The translations under genes were made by a program, and so were the position numbers. This document shows, piece after piece, positions 1-8,374 of a DNA stretch of 64,000 nucleotides. How positions within the stretch are numbered: position 1 is the stretch's first letter; the number at the start of each line of letters is the position of its first letter. The DNA is from Bacteroidota bacterium. GTDB taxonomy: Bacteria; Bacteroidota; Bacteroidia; Bacteroidales; Lentimicrobiaceae. Below the pieces are notes generated by a model, which saw only the letters and a program-made list of their open reading frames with translations, was not told the origin of the DNA and ran no database searches. The DNA lies in contig JAEZDY010000024.1 in the NCBI GenBank assembly GCA_023417935.1, forward strand, positions 124,001 to 188,000. Reading direction: 5' to 3'.

Positions 1-746
1 AATTTGAGTGATTTTACACGGTTGGTGATCTCAAAATCAGTGAGTATAATTTTATCATTTTCCTTGATGGTAATTTTATCACCATCCTGGTATTTATCAT
101 CAACAAGCTCCAATAAGATGAAATCAGACTTTAACTCCAGCACTGTTTCTGTTTCAGGTTCGAGGATAAGCTCTCTTCTAACCCATTTTGAAGGGTCAGT
201 ATATTGATCTTCTGCCTTTTTCAGCGTATCAGGTTTAGGTATTTTTTCTATAGCTTTTTCGACTTTAGTAGTAAGTTCTTTCAGCTCTTTTTCGGTCATC
301 AGCATTACTGAACCTGAATCACATGATATTCCTTTACCAGGGCTTTCCGAATGAAACTTTCCAGAAAAGACTGATTTTCCGGCTTTTCGCTCAAATTTTC
401 CATGCACTTTCATGAAACAGAACTCATTCAGGGGGGTCTTTGAACGGGAACTGATAATGCTTTTCTCCTGGAAGTACATGGTTTTTTTCTTCAAATCAAT
501 AAAACCGGTTATGCTGGCTTTGGTTTCCTCACTTCCATCAACATCACTAATGGAAAAACCTGTAATTGTATTATTCTTATGAGCTTGATAATTAATTTGA
601 TAGCTCATATATTGAGTGTTACCAACAGCTATTACACCTTTAAGAATTGTTTCCTGCGCATTTACTCCTCTTAAGAAGAATAAGAAAATAGCAAATAAAA
701 GTATTGCTTTCGATGTTTTATACATTAACTTTACAGAGATATTCAT
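1..746 (-). CDS. Secreted protein of unknown function (3' end beyond window)
   Basis: The frame is open from an ATG at 746 down to base 1 with no stop, so about 248 residues are visible and the C-terminus lies outside the window. The first ~31 residues look like a signal peptide: charged start, a Leu/Ile/Phe-rich core, then VNAQ as the likely cleavage site. A second in-frame ATG at residue 8 could also serve. The mature part is hydrophilic, with mixed beta-like stretches and many Lys/Glu, and I recognise no family. Its start codon is only 24 bases from the divergent YqaE-like gene, so the two promoters must overlap or lie inside the neighbouring coding sequences. Export to the periplasm or outer membrane is inferred from the signal peptide alone. 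Confidence 0.75.
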   Translation of the reverse strand, partial: MNISVKLMYKTSKAILLFAIFLFFLRGVNAQETILKGVIAVGNTQYMSYQINYQAHKNNTITGFSISDVDGSEETKASITGFIDLKKKTMYFQEKSIISSRSKTPLNEFCFMKVHGKFERKAGKSVFSGKFHSESPGKGISCDSGSVMLMTEKELKELTTKVEKAIEKIPKPDTLKKAEDQYTDPSKWVRRELILEPETETVLELKSDFILLELVDDKYQDGDKITIKENDKIILTDFEITNRVKSLK

Positions 747-770
747 GTTAAACTTAATATCCATAAAATT

Positions 771-1121
771 ATGAAAATTATTACACCAAAAATTACAACC
801 GCTCTCCTATTGGTTATTTTCCTTGTAGGATTTGTAAATGTTGCTGATGCTGCCTTTGCAGGCAAGAAAGATGTAAGCAAAACAGAAGTTGTTGCCCAGA
901 GCAATACCGATGTAAGTAATGCAATTACTGCTCTTGAAGCACCTGTTCCGGCACCAAGCACCAGTACGCTACTATTGGTGATCATTGCACTGTTCATTCC
1001 TCCTTTAGCTGTTTATCTATTGTATGAAGAAATAGGCACACCATTCTGGGTAAACCTTGTTCTTACACTTTTATTCTTTATTCCGGGTGTTATCCATGCA
1101 CTGATTCATATCCTAAGGTAG
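771..1121 (+). CDS. YqaE/Pmp3 family membrane protein with extended N-terminus
   Basis: A protein of 116 residues. The C-terminal ~50 residues carry the Pmp3/YqaE signature: a hydrophobic helix with FIPPLAVYLLYE, then FWVNLVLTLLFFIPGVIHAL, giving two membrane helices. Members of this family are small membrane proteins linked in other organisms to salt or stress tolerance; the mechanism is not settled. Classical members are only ~50-60 residues. Here residues 1-28 form an additional hydrophobic segment (possible signal peptide or third helix), followed by a polar linker of ~40 residues ending in a Pro-rich stretch (APVPAPS). The gene is divergent from the secreted-protein gene at 746 and is followed by a clear hairpin terminator at 1171. 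Family assignment is firm; the role of the extension is unknown. Confidence 0.85.
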   Translation: MKIITPKITTALLLVIFLVGFVNVADAAFAGKKDVSKTEVVAQSNTDVSNAITALEAPVPAPSTSTLLLVIIALFIPPLAVYLLYEEIGTPFWVNLVLTLLFFIPGVIHALIHILR

Positions 1122-1170
1122 GTATTAACGAATGATGAAATTGGGTTCCTATAACGGGAACCATTGAATG

Positions 1171-1213
1171 AACCACTTACATAAGTAATTGTGTAAGTGG
1201 TTTTTGTTTTTCA
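1171..1213 (+). terminator. Rho-independent terminator after the YqaE-like gene
   Basis: Arms CCACTTACA (1173-1181) and TGTAAGTGG (1192-1200), extended by AA/TT, enclose a short loop and are followed by a T-rich tract (TTTTTGTTTTT). It sits 50 bases after the stop codon and before the GH16 gene, so that gene probably has its own promoter. Confidence 0.8.
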
Positions 1214-1234
1214 GATACAATGTAATATTGCGAA

Positions 1235-2143
1235 ATGAGTAGAATAAAAATAATAGGAAGATTATTATCATTTGTGTTACTGCTTGCAGTCACTACTTCG
1301 TGTTCCACAATTGCACAGCAAAGAACCAGTACAATTAAATCGGCAGGAACACCAGGGGGTGATTGGATACTTGTATTTAGTGACGAATTCACTGACACAG
1401 CTCTTAATAAAGAAGTATGGACTACCTGGTTCCCATACACTCATGATGGTAGTGATCAGTGTGCTTTTTGTCGCACACACGGCAACGAAAATCAGGTTTT
1501 TCTTGACCGGAATATTGTAATAAAAGATGGGATTCTTAACATAGTTGCTAAGCGTGAAAAGGCAGAGTGGATGGGTGAACACCGTAATTTTACATCTGCT
1601 ATGATTCATGCCCGTAATGCGTACGGTCACGGGCGCTACGAAGTCAGAAGCAAACTGCCTGCCGGTGAAGGTTTCTGGCCTGGGATATGGACTTTTGGCC
1701 AGATATCAGCCGAAGTAGATCTTATGGAGGCTGGAATGCAAAACCCTGAAAGATTCCATGCTTCTGTGCATAACTGGCTGATAAAAAAGATGAAGCATAA
1801 AAGAATAAAGGTTGGAGTTGATCTTTCAGACGACTTCCACGTATATGCTATGGAATGGGACGAGAACTCAATCAAATTCTTTTTTGACGATATGCAGGTA
1901 TGGGAGTTATGCAGGTATGCTACCCGCCGGGGTAATAACCCCAGGAACTGTAATGTGCGCAAAAAGAGTTATGTACAACAACCTGTTTTCCCTCCTGATA
2001 ATGAAAAACTTTACCTTATTATAGGTATGGGTATAGGAAATGAAACAACTCCATTCACCGGTACACCAAAAGAAACTACCGTTTTTCCTAATCAATTACA
2101 GGTTGACTACATCAGGATATACGAAAGGAAAAAAACAAATTAG
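1235..2143 (+). CDS. Glycoside hydrolase family 16 lipoprotein
   Basis: A 302-residue protein with an N-terminal hydrophobic segment ending at Cys23 (TTSC), a relaxed Bacteroidota lipobox, so it is probably membrane-anchored. The GH16 fold is supported by the FSDEFTD start (48-54), the ENQVF segment (86-90), GRYEVRSKLPAGEGFWPGIW (133-152) and the catalytic motif EVDLME (Glu160, Asp162, Glu165), matching the family's ExDxxE nucleophile/acid-base arrangement. GH16 enzymes cleave beta-1,3 or beta-1,4 glucans and galactans such as laminarin, agar or carrageenan; the substrate cannot be read from the sequence. It stands alone, with no SusC/SusD pair in the window, and converges with the AlgX-like gene. 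Confidence 0.9.
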   Translation: MSRIKIIGRLLSFVLLLAVTTSCSTIAQQRTSTIKSAGTPGGDWILVFSDEFTDTALNKEVWTTWFPYTHDGSDQCAFCRTHGNENQVFLDRNIVIKDGILNIVAKREKAEWMGEHRNFTSAMIHARNAYGHGRYEVRSKLPAGEGFWPGIWTFGQISAEVDLMEAGMQNPERFHASVHNWLIKKMKHKRIKVGVDLSDDFHVYAMEWDENSIKFFFDDMQVWELCRYATRRGNNPRNCNVRKKSYVQQPVFPPDNEKLYLIIGMGIGNETTPFTGTPKETTVFPNQLQVDYIRIYERKKTN

Positions 2144-2189
2144 GTGCTAAGAAATATGGTTAGGCACACTTAATTAGCAAACTCAGTAA

Positions 2190-3683
2190 CTATCCGGTTT
2201 TACCATATTTATCATTATACATCCACTCAGCATCACGGCGTATTTGCACTTCAACACTTATGTTGTTTTTTACAGCCTTTTGCTTTATCTGCTCAAGCCA
2301 TTCAGGGGAACTGCGAATACCCATCTCATAGATAATCAGAATATCTCTTCGGGCAGTATACTTATCAGGATTAAGTTTTGAATCTTCATAAAACATATAC
2401 TTAGCTTCCTCCTCGATTCTGAAAGGGAGGCTGACATTCATTTCTACTGATTGGTTATACAAGCGCTTGAAATTATCATCATAACATCTTATTTCATTTG
2501 CAAACCGCTCTACAGGATTCACGTTTCCGGGGTAGAAAAGCTCATAAAGTTGCTCATCAAACCCCCAGCCAAAAGCATGCATAAAACGGCCGGTAACCAT
2601 AATAATGATAATGTCTCTTTTTTCAATTTCGCTTCTGAAATCCAGATCAGTTGCTTTCCCTCTTTGTTCACCATTGCTCGTTGTGATCATCTTGTTGTAA
2701 TACCAGAAATCGCAGGTATTGAATACTTTAGTTGGTATACGATTGTTTAGCCAGTTAAAGTAGAAGCTGTCGCCCACGAGAAGTACATCAGGGAGGTTTC
2801 GTTTCTTATCATTATTGATCTCAATGATTGGATTTGCAGTTTTAGGATGCGGAATAGTAAACATCAGGTTCATTGCCAGTCCTATGTCGTAGTCGGGGTG
2901 CCGCGGAACATCAGGCACTTCATTGGCTTTTATCTTTATATCCGGCAAGTCAGTTTTAGTGAGTGATTCGATGTATGACACTGCAGTATCAGCTGCCAAC
3001 GCCGAACCATAATAGCTCCAATGAGTGCCACATTGAGGGAATAAAGGGTATTCTGACTTGTTTTTAATCGAGATAAAATATTGATTCAGGTCGAGAACGT
3101 TTACTCCAGCTGATTTAAGCTTTTGAGATAGAACATCATAATTGGAAGGCTGTTTGGCTATTCTTTGGTATTTTGAAGGAATAAGTTCAGGATAGAAACT
3201 AGCTTTATCGGGTTCAAAGATTACAACAAGGGTTTTGCCCATTTTTGCCAGTGTATCCTGAACCGCTTTTAGTTTAGCCGCTTTCTTTATCCAAACTGAA
3301 TCGCCTACATAATATTGGCCGACATATTCCTTAATGTAGTCCTCTTCAAATAATTCATTCCGTTTACCAACAATAACCCCTTCAGCATTCGCTTTATCAT
3401 ACAGGCTATAGCTCACCTGGTTGTTGAGCCTGATAAGTAAATTCCTGAACCCCACTTTATACCGTGTATCCTGATCATAAAGTTCCTGGTATGATCCTTC
3501 AAACCATGAATTTACAGAAAGGCTTTTAACACCTGTGTCAACCGGAGGTTTGAATGCCCCCGTAAGAGGTTCTTCCTTAATCCACCCGAATCTGCTTTGA
3601 AAACCGGGTATCAAAAGAACCAGCATTAAAGTCAGAAACAAGAGGTTTTTAATAGTATCTCTCTTATCAATAGTCACTTTCAT
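2190..3683 (-). CDS. AlgX/AlgJ-like SGNH domain protein (polysaccharide O-acetylation)
   Basis: A 497-residue protein with one N-terminal membrane anchor (~residues 12-29) and an extracytoplasmic SGNH-type domain. The pieces seen are GTHWS (219-223) and GDSF (304-307), the likely His and Ser catalytic residues, as in AlgX/AlgJ and related DHHW proteins that transfer acetyl groups to exported polysaccharides. In classical members the block reads DTHW; here the Asp is Gly, so the catalytic triad may differ. These proteins usually work with an MBOAT (AlgI-like) membrane partner, and none lies in this window. A -7 promoter element lies 53 bases upstream. The C-terminal ~170 residues are not recognised. 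Family assignment is good; acetyltransferase activity is inferred. Confidence 0.75.
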   Translation of the reverse strand: MKVTIDKRDTIKNLLFLTLMLVLLIPGFQSRFGWIKEEPLTGAFKPPVDTGVKSLSVNSWFEGSYQELYDQDTRYKVGFRNLLIRLNNQVSYSLYDKANAEGVIVGKRNELFEEDYIKEYVGQYYVGDSVWIKKAAKLKAVQDTLAKMGKTLVVIFEPDKASFYPELIPSKYQRIAKQPSNYDVLSQKLKSAGVNVLDLNQYFISIKNKSEYPLFPQCGTHWSYYGSALAADTAVSYIESLTKTDLPDIKIKANEVPDVPRHPDYDIGLAMNLMFTIPHPKTANPIIEINNDKKRNLPDVLLVGDSFYFNWLNNRIPTKVFNTCDFWYYNKMITTSNGEQRGKATDLDFRSEIEKRDIIIIMVTGRFMHAFGWGFDEQLYELFYPGNVNPVERFANEIRCYDDNFKRLYNQSVEMNVSLPFRIEEEAKYMFYEDSKLNPDKYTARRDILIIYEMGIRSSPEWLEQIKQKAVKNNISVEVQIRRDAEWMYNDKYGKTG

Positions 3684-3735
3684 ACATCATTCCCTACAGT
3701 AGAAGTTTAACGCATGCCCTCGTTATAGGATGCCG

Positions 3736-3743
3736 CAAATCTA
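3736..3743 (-). promoter_or_regulatory. Bacteroidota -7 promoter element for the AlgX-like gene
   Basis: TAGATTTG on the minus strand matches the TAnnTTTG consensus of the Bacteroidota primary sigma factor, 53 bases before the start at 3683. It overlaps the last codons of the upstream protease gene. No clear -33 box is visible. Confidence 0.45.
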
Positions 3744-6700
3744 GTTAGAAATTTTAATGATTTTCTTAACGAGTATACCCGAGTTTGTATGCAATATCAC
3801 TGAATAAATGCCGGGGCCATTATTGTTCCAATCAGGCTTGAGCAGATATTCACCTTCCGGTTTAATAGTATTTTCCGTGTGCTGATATATAACCCTGCTG
3901 TGCATATCAATAATGTAAATTCTCACAGGAGTGGGCTTTTTAAGAGTGTATTTGATGTTAAGAACCTCATTCCCGGGATTGGGATAAACTGATAATCCGG
4001 CGTTGAGGATTTCAGTATTAACCGTTGCTGTTGGAATGCTAAATACAGGTAAGGAAATGTAGTCAATACGTGCACAATCTTCACCTGTTGAAAGGCTGAC
4101 ATCTTTTCCATACTTCCAAACAAATGTATTAGGACCCGGGGGTACAGGGAATTTAGCCCAGGTCCAGTCGATTGATCCTGCCCATCTAGCCTGTTCGCCC
4201 TGAGTGGTAGAAAAGAACAAGAAATCATAATTGGGCTCTGAAGATACTTTATACCAAAACGAAATGGAATCAGCATAAGCCACATCCCAATCAATATAAA
4301 GAGTAGAAAACTGATTATCAACCAATAGACCCGATCGTGCACACCAGCTTCCTTCATAGGCATTGCCTGATTCAGCATACCATGGACTAGCACCGGCAGT
4401 TAACCAGTCAAAAAGTGAAAAATCACCAGTTTCAAAGTCGTCAACCAATAATCCGGAAAACAATGGAATAGTTTCAAGATAATTAAACGCGTTGTTCCCT
4501 GTCACTGAAAGATTAATCTCTATATTATCGGGTTCAGGTGCTATACTTGCCAGTGATACGTCAAAGGATACTGACCAGATTTGCCCGGGTTTCAAGCTGT
4601 CGATTTCATTAGTGCCGTTATTGATTGTAAGATGTGGGTACCACGATTGTATCGATGCAACAGCATTTATCAGGTCAGCTCCTCCTGCATTGATAAGATC
4701 AATGTTTAATAAAGCATTTTCACCCGGTTCGAGCACACCATTGCCTCCATCATCAATTTCAATATTATTGATTTGGGTAACAGCCCTGTAGGCATCAAGA
4801 GTAATGACCCGCGACCAGTTTCCCTCAGGTGCCTGGGCGCTTAATACAAACTGAGCCAAATATTCATTGGGCACATTGTTAAATGCTTTAAAATGAAAGG
4901 CATTGGGAATTGAAATACTTGCTCCAACATCTAATCCGTTGATTGTAGTTTGCGAGGACAGGATTGTGAAATATGGATCAAATGAGCTCAAATTAATAGT
5001 TGTTGCACCAATGGGGAAGCTGTTATGATTCGTTACTTGGAGACTCATATAAACATCTTCACCAAAGCCTATTATGTTGTTATCGCCGGCAAATATCCCG
5101 TACTCGATCAACAGGCCTTCAGATGTCAGATAAAATGTTTTATAATCCTTTAAGTTATATTTATCGGTAGCACAAACAACAATTGGTATACTGTCGAATA
5201 TTTGATGTGCTTGCCCCATTAATACGCCTTCAGTAGTAAGTTCAATACCTGAATGAAGTTCAAAGGGGGTGAATCTGATGAATTGGTCAGCAAGAGGTGC
5301 AAAATCAGGGTCATAGGTCATGATGTGATAAAGTTCACCATTGCCTGCAGAGATACCTGCATATCTTTCAATATAAGAAGGGATTGACCATGTTCCATAA
5401 TTGATATCTATTCTCCCATCAGGATATAGTCGTACTGTAGCATTATATTCAGAGCCGGATGCCTGAAAGGCGCTCAACTTCCATCTGAAAGTAACATAAT
5501 CAGCTGATTCCTCATACCAGATTCCTTCAGATGAGTTTCCAACCTGAAATGGATGTGAGCAGGCTGGGGCAATCATTGGGGTTTCAATAAAATAGGTTCT
5601 GCCTTCTATATAAAATGGCCAGGGAATGTTGTTGTCTTCAAACATGAGGTAACCGTCAACTGTAGCATAAATTACATTATGACGTTTTCCGTAGAACGGG
5701 AAATCAAATGGAAGCTCTACCCTCGCGTGGCCATTGCTATTTGATGAAGGTTGTAGTTTGGTGCCTTCAATCACGGGCATAGATGCAGTGGAATCAAATC
5801 TTGTGAATCCCTCAACTAAATGCCATCTGTAGGGAGGGGTTCCCTGGCTGGCCTGTAACTGATGAAAGTAGGTACTGTAGAGTTGTAAAGTCGGTATTGT
5901 TTCATCGGTGATTTGTACAGGATTAAAATTTATCGTGGCTGATACTCCCACACTCGTAATACTGTTATTTACCAGTGACAGACCTGATACATTACTATTG
6001 ATAATATTGGTACCATTTGTATAATCAATGAGTGCGAAGCTCTCTAAAAAACCTGTTTGAACACCAAGTGGATCATCTTCCTGTACCAGCAGAAAGTATT
6101 TTGCCGGTACACCAGGATTAACATATTGAAGCAGCGGGTTAAGATCCAACCCAAACTCTATTACTTGTGAACCTGAAGAACCTTCCATAGGAAGGCATCC
6201 CCCCTGAAAATCGAACATGGGAAAATGAAGTATGTGATCGGGCTCAGTAGCATCAGGATTTGATGATACCCCTGCCATAACTCTCACCTGGTTCCTGCAT
6301 AAGTAATTCAAACTTACCTTAGCCGTAAGCTGTGGCTCATGATTATCGCGTACATCAATTACAACTGCAGCGTTATTCCATATACCACCTTGTCCGTATG
6401 CATCAGCTACTGATTTATACATTACGTACGAAAAACCCTGATCGCCCCAGTAATTGATTGATCCGTATGTATTTGCAATCTTGAAACCACCTTTCTCCCA
6501 ATCCCTGATATCTATGATACCGTCCTGGTTTAAATCTATATTATTTGTGTATTGGCCATCATTATTATAATCCCACCTGATTGAATCATGGTAACCAACA
6601 ATAGTCATGGCATGATTTGCTGAACCACCCCAACTGGTAATCACGTATTTTCCTGCTTCAGGCACATCTTCAGGAAACACTCCATTTGGGTTGGTGTATT

Positions 6701-7349
6701 GTGCATAAAAACATGCAACACCACCTGCAGAAGAGCCGTCACCGTGATCATACAACCAATTCTTTAAGGTCTGCAAGCCGTCAACTGTATTAAGTTTTAT
6801 GGAAAACACATCAGTTACCCTGTTATGCATAGCATTGTAATAGAGATTATAGCCGTTCATCCACCTTGAAGGACCTCCATAAGATAATCCGCCATACTCT
6901 GCTACGGTAGGATTGCCGGCATATTTCAGGATTTCATAAGTTTCATAGAAACTCACTCCATTATCGCTTCCGCCATTTACAAAGTTGTATGAAAAGTAGG
7001 TAGCATACTGGTTCTCAGGTAAGTTTGCCGGAACATTTCTGGCATAATCCATTTCATAGGTGAATACCAACCCTATACTGCTTGCCTGTCCGCATTCAAG
7101 TCCCGACTGTGAGAACAACGGCCTGAACCACGGTCTTAAAGAATTGTCAATATCATTGGGAATTAACCGTTTACTGGCTTCAGCTGAAAGCTTCAACTCC
7201 GGAAGTTGCGAAAGTTTCAGAGAGTCATAACTGCTCATCTGGGCAAGTTCGGGGTAGGCGGCAACGGTAACTTGTTTATCTGACTGCTGGGAATATGAGG
7301 TTGAACATACAAGCAGCATTGAAAAAATTAGGCATAGTAGTTTTTTCAT
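3741..7349 (-). CDS. Papain-like (C1) cysteine protease with T9SS sorting domain
   Basis: A 1202-residue secreted protein. It has a signal peptide (1-20, cut near SYSQQ), then a C1A peptidase domain (~65-325): Gln81 and Cys86 in QSGLECGQAS, His246 in ANHAMTIVGYH and Asn293 in IANTYGSINYWGDQGF, equivalent to the papain Q-C-H-N set. A loop between the His and Asn carries DYNNDG and DLNQDGIID, which resemble dockerin/EF-type calcium-binding loops. The middle (~330-1100) looks like several beta-sandwich modules. The last ~80 residues are a type A T9SS C-terminal sorting domain (YPNPGNEVLNIKY ... KKIIKISN). It is probably exported through SprA, encoded later in the window, and released or surface-anchored. 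Physiological substrate unknown. Confidence 0.9.
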   Translation of the reverse strand: MKKLLCLIFSMLLVCSTSYSQQSDKQVTVAAYPELAQMSSYDSLKLSQLPELKLSAEASKRLIPNDIDNSLRPWFRPLFSQSGLECGQASSIGLVFTYEMDYARNVPANLPENQYATYFSYNFVNGGSDNGVSFYETYEILKYAGNPTVAEYGGLSYGGPSRWMNGYNLYYNAMHNRVTDVFSIKLNTVDGLQTLKNWLYDHGDGSSAGGVACFYAQYTNPNGVFPEDVPEAGKYVITSWGGSANHAMTIVGYHDSIRWDYNNDGQYTNNIDLNQDGIIDIRDWEKGGFKIANTYGSINYWGDQGFSYVMYKSVADAYGQGGIWNNAAVVIDVRDNHEPQLTAKVSLNYLCRNQVRVMAGVSSNPDATEPDHILHFPMFDFQGGCLPMEGSSGSQVIEFGLDLNPLLQYVNPGVPAKYFLLVQEDDPLGVQTGFLESFALIDYTNGTNIINSNVSGLSLVNNSITSVGVSATINFNPVQITDETIPTLQLYSTYFHQLQASQGTPPYRWHLVEGFTRFDSTASMPVIEGTKLQPSSNSNGHARVELPFDFPFYGKRHNVIYATVDGYLMFEDNNIPWPFYIEGRTYFIETPMIAPACSHPFQVGNSSEGIWYEESADYVTFRWKLSAFQASGSEYNATVRLYPDGRIDINYGTWSIPSYIERYAGISAGNGELYHIMTYDPDFAPLADQFIRFTPFELHSGIELTTEGVLMGQAHQIFDSIPIVVCATDKYNLKDYKTFYLTSEGLLIEYGIFAGDNNIIGFGEDVYMSLQVTNHNSFPIGATTINLSSFDPYFTILSSQTTINGLDVGASISIPNAFHFKAFNNVPNEYLAQFVLSAQAPEGNWSRVITLDAYRAVTQINNIEIDDGGNGVLEPGENALLNIDLINAGGADLINAVASIQSWYPHLTINNGTNEIDSLKPGQIWSVSFDVSLASIAPEPDNIEINLSVTGNNAFNYLETIPLFSGLLVDDFETGDFSLFDWLTAGASPWYAESGNAYEGSWCARSGLLVDNQFSTLYIDWDVAYADSISFWYKVSSEPNYDFLFFSTTQGEQARWAGSIDWTWAKFPVPPGPNTFVWKYGKDVSLSTGEDCARIDYISLPVFSIPTATVNTEILNAGLSVYPNPGNEVLNIKYTLKKPTPVRIYIIDMHSRVIYQHTENTIKPEGEYLLKPDWNNNGPGIYSVILHTNSGILVKKIIKISN

Positions 7350-7487
7350 CTGAAAGTTTTTGATGCCGTGAAATTAGGAAAAAATAAAAGCATATTATCA
7401 TTCACAATAGTGAAGAAATTTGATATTTAGCCTTTTTCTTTAATTACCAGCACATTCAGGTGGAGAAATCCTGCAATTTATCGAAAT

Positions 7488-8303
7488 CTATTGAACTACT
7501 ATTTTCCCGGTTTGCGGTTTGGATAATGTTGCATTACCCGTTACACTGTTTCCTGGCTCTATGATGTAAATATACACTCCTGAAGGAAATTCATGAAGCT
7601 GCACTGTGACATGATCAACCGAATTATTGATCTGACGGGTTGATACAACTCTCCCATTTAAATCGCTTATCCTTAAAATACCTGATTCAATTCCTTCGGG
7701 TAATGAATATGGGATCTTAATATGACTACTCGCCGGATTTGGAAATGCGGGCAACATTTTAACCTCACCACCGGGCATTAAAGGTTCTTCAATGGAAGTG
7801 ATTATTCCGGGTAAATTATAAACTCTGGTGGTAATGGTATATAAGGCAATTGAATAGTCGTAACTATAGGTAAGTAGCTTCGCACCACTATTAGAGGTTG
7901 TGAACGCGCTCAGGTACTGGCAGCCGGGAATTGTAAGCAACACCGTTCCGTTTTCCTTTATAATTTTTGCAGTAAAAGTGTAATAATCGCCTGTGGCATT
8001 GTATAAATAATACACATATGCAAGGCATAGCTCATTGGTTGCCGTAAACATGTTCTCACTAACAAATCTAACGTCGTATAAATAGTTATTGGCAGGTACC
8101 GGTAAACTTATGGTTTTCCAGAGGGTGTGATCAGTATTGTAAATTCGACATTGATTGTTAACCACATCCATAATGTAAAACTTATCACCTGAATATGGCA
8201 GTTTGATAAATGTGCCAGATGCATCATAAGTCTTTTCAAGGGTGATTTGCCCGTTTACAATTATGGATAAAAGAACAAAGGTTGACAGTAGTACTTTCTT
8301 CAT
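7488..8303 (-). CDS. Secreted protein with T9SS type A sorting domain
   Basis: A 271-residue protein with a signal peptide (MKKVLLSTFVLLSIIVNGQ) and a C-terminal T9SS sorting domain starting near FPNPASSHIKIPY and continuing through DLNGRVV, ending in a basic/hydrophobic tail (GKIVVQ). The ~165 residues between them read as beta-rich repeats with many Tyr/Thr and match no family I recognise. It lies upstream of the papain-like protease on the same strand with a 138-base gap, so the two T9SS cargoes may be co-expressed, but no shared function is visible. The start at 8303 is supported by the signal peptide and by a -7 element at 8325-8332. Confidence 0.85.
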   Translation of the reverse strand: MKKVLLSTFVLLSIIVNGQITLEKTYDASGTFIKLPYSGDKFYIMDVVNNQCRIYNTDHTLWKTISLPVPANNYLYDVRFVSENMFTATNELCLAYVYYLYNATGDYYTFTAKIIKENGTVLLTIPGCQYLSAFTTSNSGAKLLTYSYDYSIALYTITTRVYNLPGIITSIEEPLMPGGEVKMLPAFPNPASSHIKIPYSLPEGIESGILRISDLNGRVVSTRQINNSVDHVTVQLHEFPSGVYIYIIEPGNSVTGNATLSKPQTGKIVVQ

Positions 8304-8324
8304 GTTTTACATTTTTGGGGACTG

Positions 8325-8332
8325 CAAATTTA
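8325..8332 (-). promoter_or_regulatory. -7 promoter element for the small T9SS protein
   Basis: TAAATTTG on the minus strand is an exact TAnnTTTG match, 22 bases before the start at 8303. A TTG lies 12 bases further upstream, closer than usual for a -33 box. Confidence 0.45.
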
Positions 8333-8374
8333 GTTTTTGTTAAACAAGTTTATACCTTTCGGGAAAATTTGTAT

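Noticed and set aside
8282..8374. Upstream extension of the acyltransferase gene
   Set aside because: It overlaps the start of the divergent gene, contains the promoter region, and the family motif begins directly after ATG 8375.
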